From Streptomyces olivaceoviridis (lineage in GTDB: Bacteria; Actinomycetota; Actinomycetes; Streptomycetales; Streptomycetaceae), in assembly GCF_014650115.1 (NCBI RefSeq), contig NZ_BMUI01000002.1, forward strand, positions 434,001 to 498,000: a stretch of DNA of 64,000 nt. The letters are read 5' to 3'. The notes under the pieces are model-generated. The model was not told the DNA's origin. It made no database searches and saw nothing but the letters and a program-made list of their open reading frames with translations. The position numbers were made by a program, and so were the translations under genes. Positions 61,486-64,000 of the stretch are shown in pieces; within the stretch, counting starts at the first letter, position 1; each line of letters opens with the position of its first letter.

Positions 61486-62885
61486 TTGGCCGTCTCCTCG
61501 TTCTCGGTCTCGTCGCGGCCCGCCTCGACGGTCGCTTCCTGCTCCGGGTCCTCGGGGACCCCGGCGTCCGGGACGGCCTCCGGGGACTTCGGCTCGTAGA
61601 CGAGGACCGCGCGGTTGTCGGGCCGCAGGCGGGCCTTGGCGACCTCCTGGACCTCCTGCGGGGTCACCTCCAGGACGCGCTTGACGGCGGTCAGGGCGAG
61701 CTGCGGGTCGCCGAACAGGACCGCGTACCGGCACAGTTCGTCGGCGCGGCCGGCGACCGTGCCGAGCCGGTCCAGCCACTCGCGCTCCAGCTGGGCCTGG
61801 GCGCGCTCCATCTCCTCGGCCGTGGGGCCCTCCGCGGCGAACCGGGCCAGCTCCTCGTCGATGGCGGCCTCGATGACCGGCACCTCGACGTCACCGGAGG
61901 TCTTCACGTCCAGCCAGCCCATGGAGGGAGCACCGGCCAGCCGCAGCAGGCCGAAGCCGGCCGCGACGGCCGTCCGGTCCCGGCGCACCAGCCGGTTGTA
62001 CAGGCGGGAGGACTCTCCGCCGCCCAGGACGGTCAGGGCGAGGTCGGCCGCGTCGCACGCGCGCGTGCCGTCGTGCGGGAGCCGGTAGGCGGCCATCAGG
62101 GCGCGCGCCGGGACCTCCTCCACGACGACCTCGCGCAGCTGCTCGCCGATGACCTCCGGCAGGGAGCCGTCGCGGGGGGCGGGCTTGCCGTCGTGGGACT
62201 GGATGGAGCCGAAGTACTTCTCGATCCAGGCGAGCGTCTGCTGGGGGTCGATGTCGCCGACCACGGAGAGCACCGCGTTGTTCGGCGCGTAGTAGGTGCG
62301 GAAGAACTGGCGGGCGTCCTCCAGGGTGGCCGCGTCCAGGTCCGCCATCGAGCCGATCGGCGTGTGGTGGTAGGGGTGGCCCTCGGGGTAGGAGAGCGCG
62401 GTCAGCTTCTCGAAGGCGGTGCCGTACGGCACGTTGTCGTAGCGCTGGCGGCGCTCGTTCTTGACGACGTCCCGCTGGTTCTCCATGGACTCGTCGTCCA
62501 GGGCGGCCAGCAGCGAGCCCATGCGGTCGGCCTCCAGCCAGAGCGCCAGCTCCAGCTGGTGGGCGGGCATGGTCTCGAAGTAGTTGGTCCGCTCGAAGCT
62601 GGTGGTGCCGTTCAGCGAACCGCCGGCGCCCTGCACCAGCTCGAAGTGGCCGTTCCCCTTGACCTGCGCGGAGCCCTGGAACATCAGGTGCTCGAAAAGG
62701 TGAGCCAGGCCGGTACGCCCCTTGACTTCGTGGCGTGAGCCGACGTCGTACCAGAGGCAGACCGCCGCCACCGGGGTCAGGTGGTCCTCGGAGAGCACCA
62801 CGCGCAGACCGTTGGCCAGGCGGTGCTCGGTCGCTGTCAGGCCCCCGGAGCCTGCCTCGGCTGTGGTCGTGTGACCCATGGGCAT
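61482..62885 (-). CDS. M16-family zinc peptidase, catalytic subunit
   Basis: The product is 467 aa. The inverted zinc motif HxxEH is seen in TGLAHLFEHLMFQGSAQ near residue 65, with the third ligand Glu ~76 residues later (ENQRDVVKNERRQRYDN). It forms a clamshell peptidase with the second gene and degrades peptides. AAGGGA precedes the ATG (MPMGHTTT) at good spacing; the second Met is less likely. A ~50-residue acidic tail (DPEQEATVEAGRDETENEE) is an addition. Divergent from the topoisomerase gene. Confidence 0.93.
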   Translation of the reverse strand: MPMGHTTTAEAGSGGLTATEHRLANGLRVVLSEDHLTPVAAVCLWYDVGSRHEVKGRTGLAHLFEHLMFQGSAQVKGNGHFELVQGAGGSLNGTTSFERTNYFETMPAHQLELALWLEADRMGSLLAALDDESMENQRDVVKNERRQRYDNVPYGTAFEKLTALSYPEGHPYHHTPIGSMADLDAATLEDARQFFRTYYAPNNAVLSVVGDIDPQQTLAWIEKYFGSIQSHDGKPAPRDGSLPEVIGEQLREVVVEEVPARALMAAYRLPHDGTRACDAADLALTVLGGGESSRLYNRLVRRDRTAVAAGFGLLRLAGAPSMGWLDVKTSGDVEVPVIEAAIDEELARFAAEGPTAEEMERAQAQLEREWLDRLGTVAGRADELCRYAVLFGDPQLALTAVKRVLEVTPQEVQEVAKARLRPDNRAVLVYEPKSPEAVPDAGVPEDPEQEATVEAGRDETENEETAK

Positions 62886-63144
62886 GTACGTCCCTTCGCG
62901 AGCGGAGGCGGTTGATGGAAACCGCGGTTTTCCTGCCGTTCCTGCCACTGTATGCAAAGCGTGCGGGGCCTCGGCGAAGTTCCCGCGGGGCGTACGCCCA
63001 CAGCGGATCCCGCGACCCGCCCGGGACCCGGTCCCGGCTCCCGGCGGGGCCTTGGGAACCGGGTCGCGGCACGGGTTGTCACTGCCTCGGTCCACAATGG
63101 TCGGCGTCAGTTCCGTCCATCCTTTCAGCAAGGAGCCGGCAGCG

Positions 63145-64000
63145 ATGGCCCGCCGCAGCACGAAGACCCCGCCGCCCGACGATTCGTTCGAGGAGAGGAT
63201 CCTCGACATCGACGTCGTGGACGAGATGCGTGGCTCCTACCTGGAGTACGCGTACTCGGTCATCTACTCGCGCGCCCTGCCGGACGCCCGTGACGGCCTG
63301 AAGCCGGTGCACCGCCGCATCGTGTACCAGATGAACGAGATGGGCCTGCGCCCCGAGCGCGGCTATGTGAAGTGCGCCCGTGTCGTCGGCGAGGTCATGG
63401 GCAAGCTGCACCCGCACGGCGACGCGTCGATCTACGACGCCCTGGTGCGCATGGCGCAGCCCTTCTCCATGCGCGTGCCGCTGGTCGACGGCCACGGCAA
63501 CTTCGGCTCGCTGGGCAACGACGACCCGCCGGCCGCCATGCGGTACACCGAGTGCCGGATGGCCGAGGCGACGACCCTGATGACCGAGTCGATCGACGAG
63601 GACACGGTCGACTTCGCGCCGAACTACGACGGCCAGGAGCAGGAGCCGGTGGCGCTGCCCGCCGCCTTCCCGAACCTGCTGGTCAACGGCTCCTCGGGCA
63701 TCGCGGTCGGCATGGCGACGAACATGGCGCCGCACAACCTGCGCGAGGTCATCGCCGCCGCCCGCCACCTGATCCGCAACCCGAACGCGGACCTGGACGC
63801 GCTGATGAAGCACGTCCCCGGCCCGGACCTGCCCACCGGCGGCCGGATCGTCGGCCTGGACGGCATCCGGGACGCGTACGCGACCGGCCGCGGCACCTTC
63901 AAGATGCGCGCGACGGTCTCGGTCGAGACGGTCACCGCCCGCCGCAAGGGCCTGGTGGTCACCGAGCTGCCGTTCACGGTCGGCCCCGAGAAGGTCATCG
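63145..64000 (+). CDS. parC: Topoisomerase IV / gyrase subunit A (5' part, cut by window end)
   Basis: About 285 codons are visible. The type IIA subunit A core begins after a short N-terminal extension ([18 protein letters not shown]) with [56 protein letters not shown] with the catalytic Tyr, and a G-segment with [17 protein letters not shown]. This protein cleaves and rejoins DNA with ParE/GyrB to decatenate or relax DNA. The SGSL-region differs from gyrA ([13 protein letters not shown]), and the locus fits S. coelicolor parC as I recall. AAGGAG lies upstream of the ATG. The C-terminus is outside the window. Confidence 0.88.
   Translation, partial: MARRSTKTPPPDDSFEERILDIDVVDEMRGSYLEYAYSVIYSRALPDARDGLKPVHRRIVYQMNEMGLRPERGYVKCARVVGEVMGKLHPHGDASIYDALVRMAQPFSMRVPLVDGHGNFGSLGNDDPPAAMRYTECRMAEATTLMTESIDEDTVDFAPNYDGQEQEPVALPAAFPNLLVNGSSGIAVGMATNMAPHNLREVIAAARHLIRNPNADLDALMKHVPGPDLPTGGRIVGLDGIRDAYATGRGTFKMRATVSVETVTARRKGLVVTELPFTVGPEKVI

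Overview
The window is high-GC actinobacterial chromosome and almost certainly Streptomyces. The GH10/CBM13 xylanase at 8071-9504 has the same length (477 aa) and nearly the same sequence as S. lividans XlnA as I remember it. cutRS, sepH, a DasR-type site before ptsH and a c-di-AMP riboswitch before an M23 peptidase are also Streptomyces hallmarks. From memory, the gene order from xlnA to the topoisomerase subunit A gene matches the S. coelicolor interval around SCO5931-SCO5836, read in reverse. No tRNA, rRNA or CRISPR array was seen.

Layout. 1-3581: end of a plus-strand surface-glycan operon (glycosyltransferase, pyruvyltransferase, sugar 3,5-epimerase-like protein, PLP aminotransferase). 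3659-9504: PAP2 phosphatase, secreted phospholipase D-like protein, a decayed lectin remnant and xlnA. 9505-14830: accessory block with a lipoprotein, a large WXG-type protein, a small WXG-type protein, a transposase tail and a decayed gene. This block is bounded by the intact RNA uracil methyltransferase (14831-16159) and an orphan copy of the last 22 codons of that gene family (9828-9896), which suggests an integrated or rearranged segment. 16340-24698: potassium-related cluster with a KimA-like permease, two TrkA/RCK proteins, DUF3159 and OB-fold proteins, and a KdpD/KdpE pair without kdpFABC. 24834-29500: orphan ABC ATPase, DUF3710-dut-thioesterase operon, DUF3093, EcsC-like and DUF4193. 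29894-41422: cutRS, inositol monophosphatase, ferrochelatase, MFS, lactone oxidase family, sepH, sulfurtransferase and a VOC protein.

41569-49799 is a minus-strand type I restriction-modification operon (hsdM-hsdS-hsdR). Its first gene is unusual: an N-terminal HTH joined to an N6-methylase-like body that has lost both signature motifs. This is my best candidate for an undescribed component. 50032-64000: secreted protein, frameshifted RNase H-like gene, thymidine kinase, phosphodiesterase, DUF5998, PatA-type acetyltransferase, ptsH with a DasR site, GntR regulator, M23 peptidase under a c-di-AMP riboswitch, a catalytic/non-catalytic M16 peptidase pair, and the 5' part of the topoisomerase subunit A gene.

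A recurring theme is potassium and c-di-AMP: the KimA-like transporter, RCK proteins, KdpDE and the riboswitch all lie within 45 kb. Many convergent gene pairs are separated by strong perfect-stem terminators. Gene starts were chosen by ribosome-binding site, family alignment from memory and operon overlap; statements about other genomes are from memory and were not checked.
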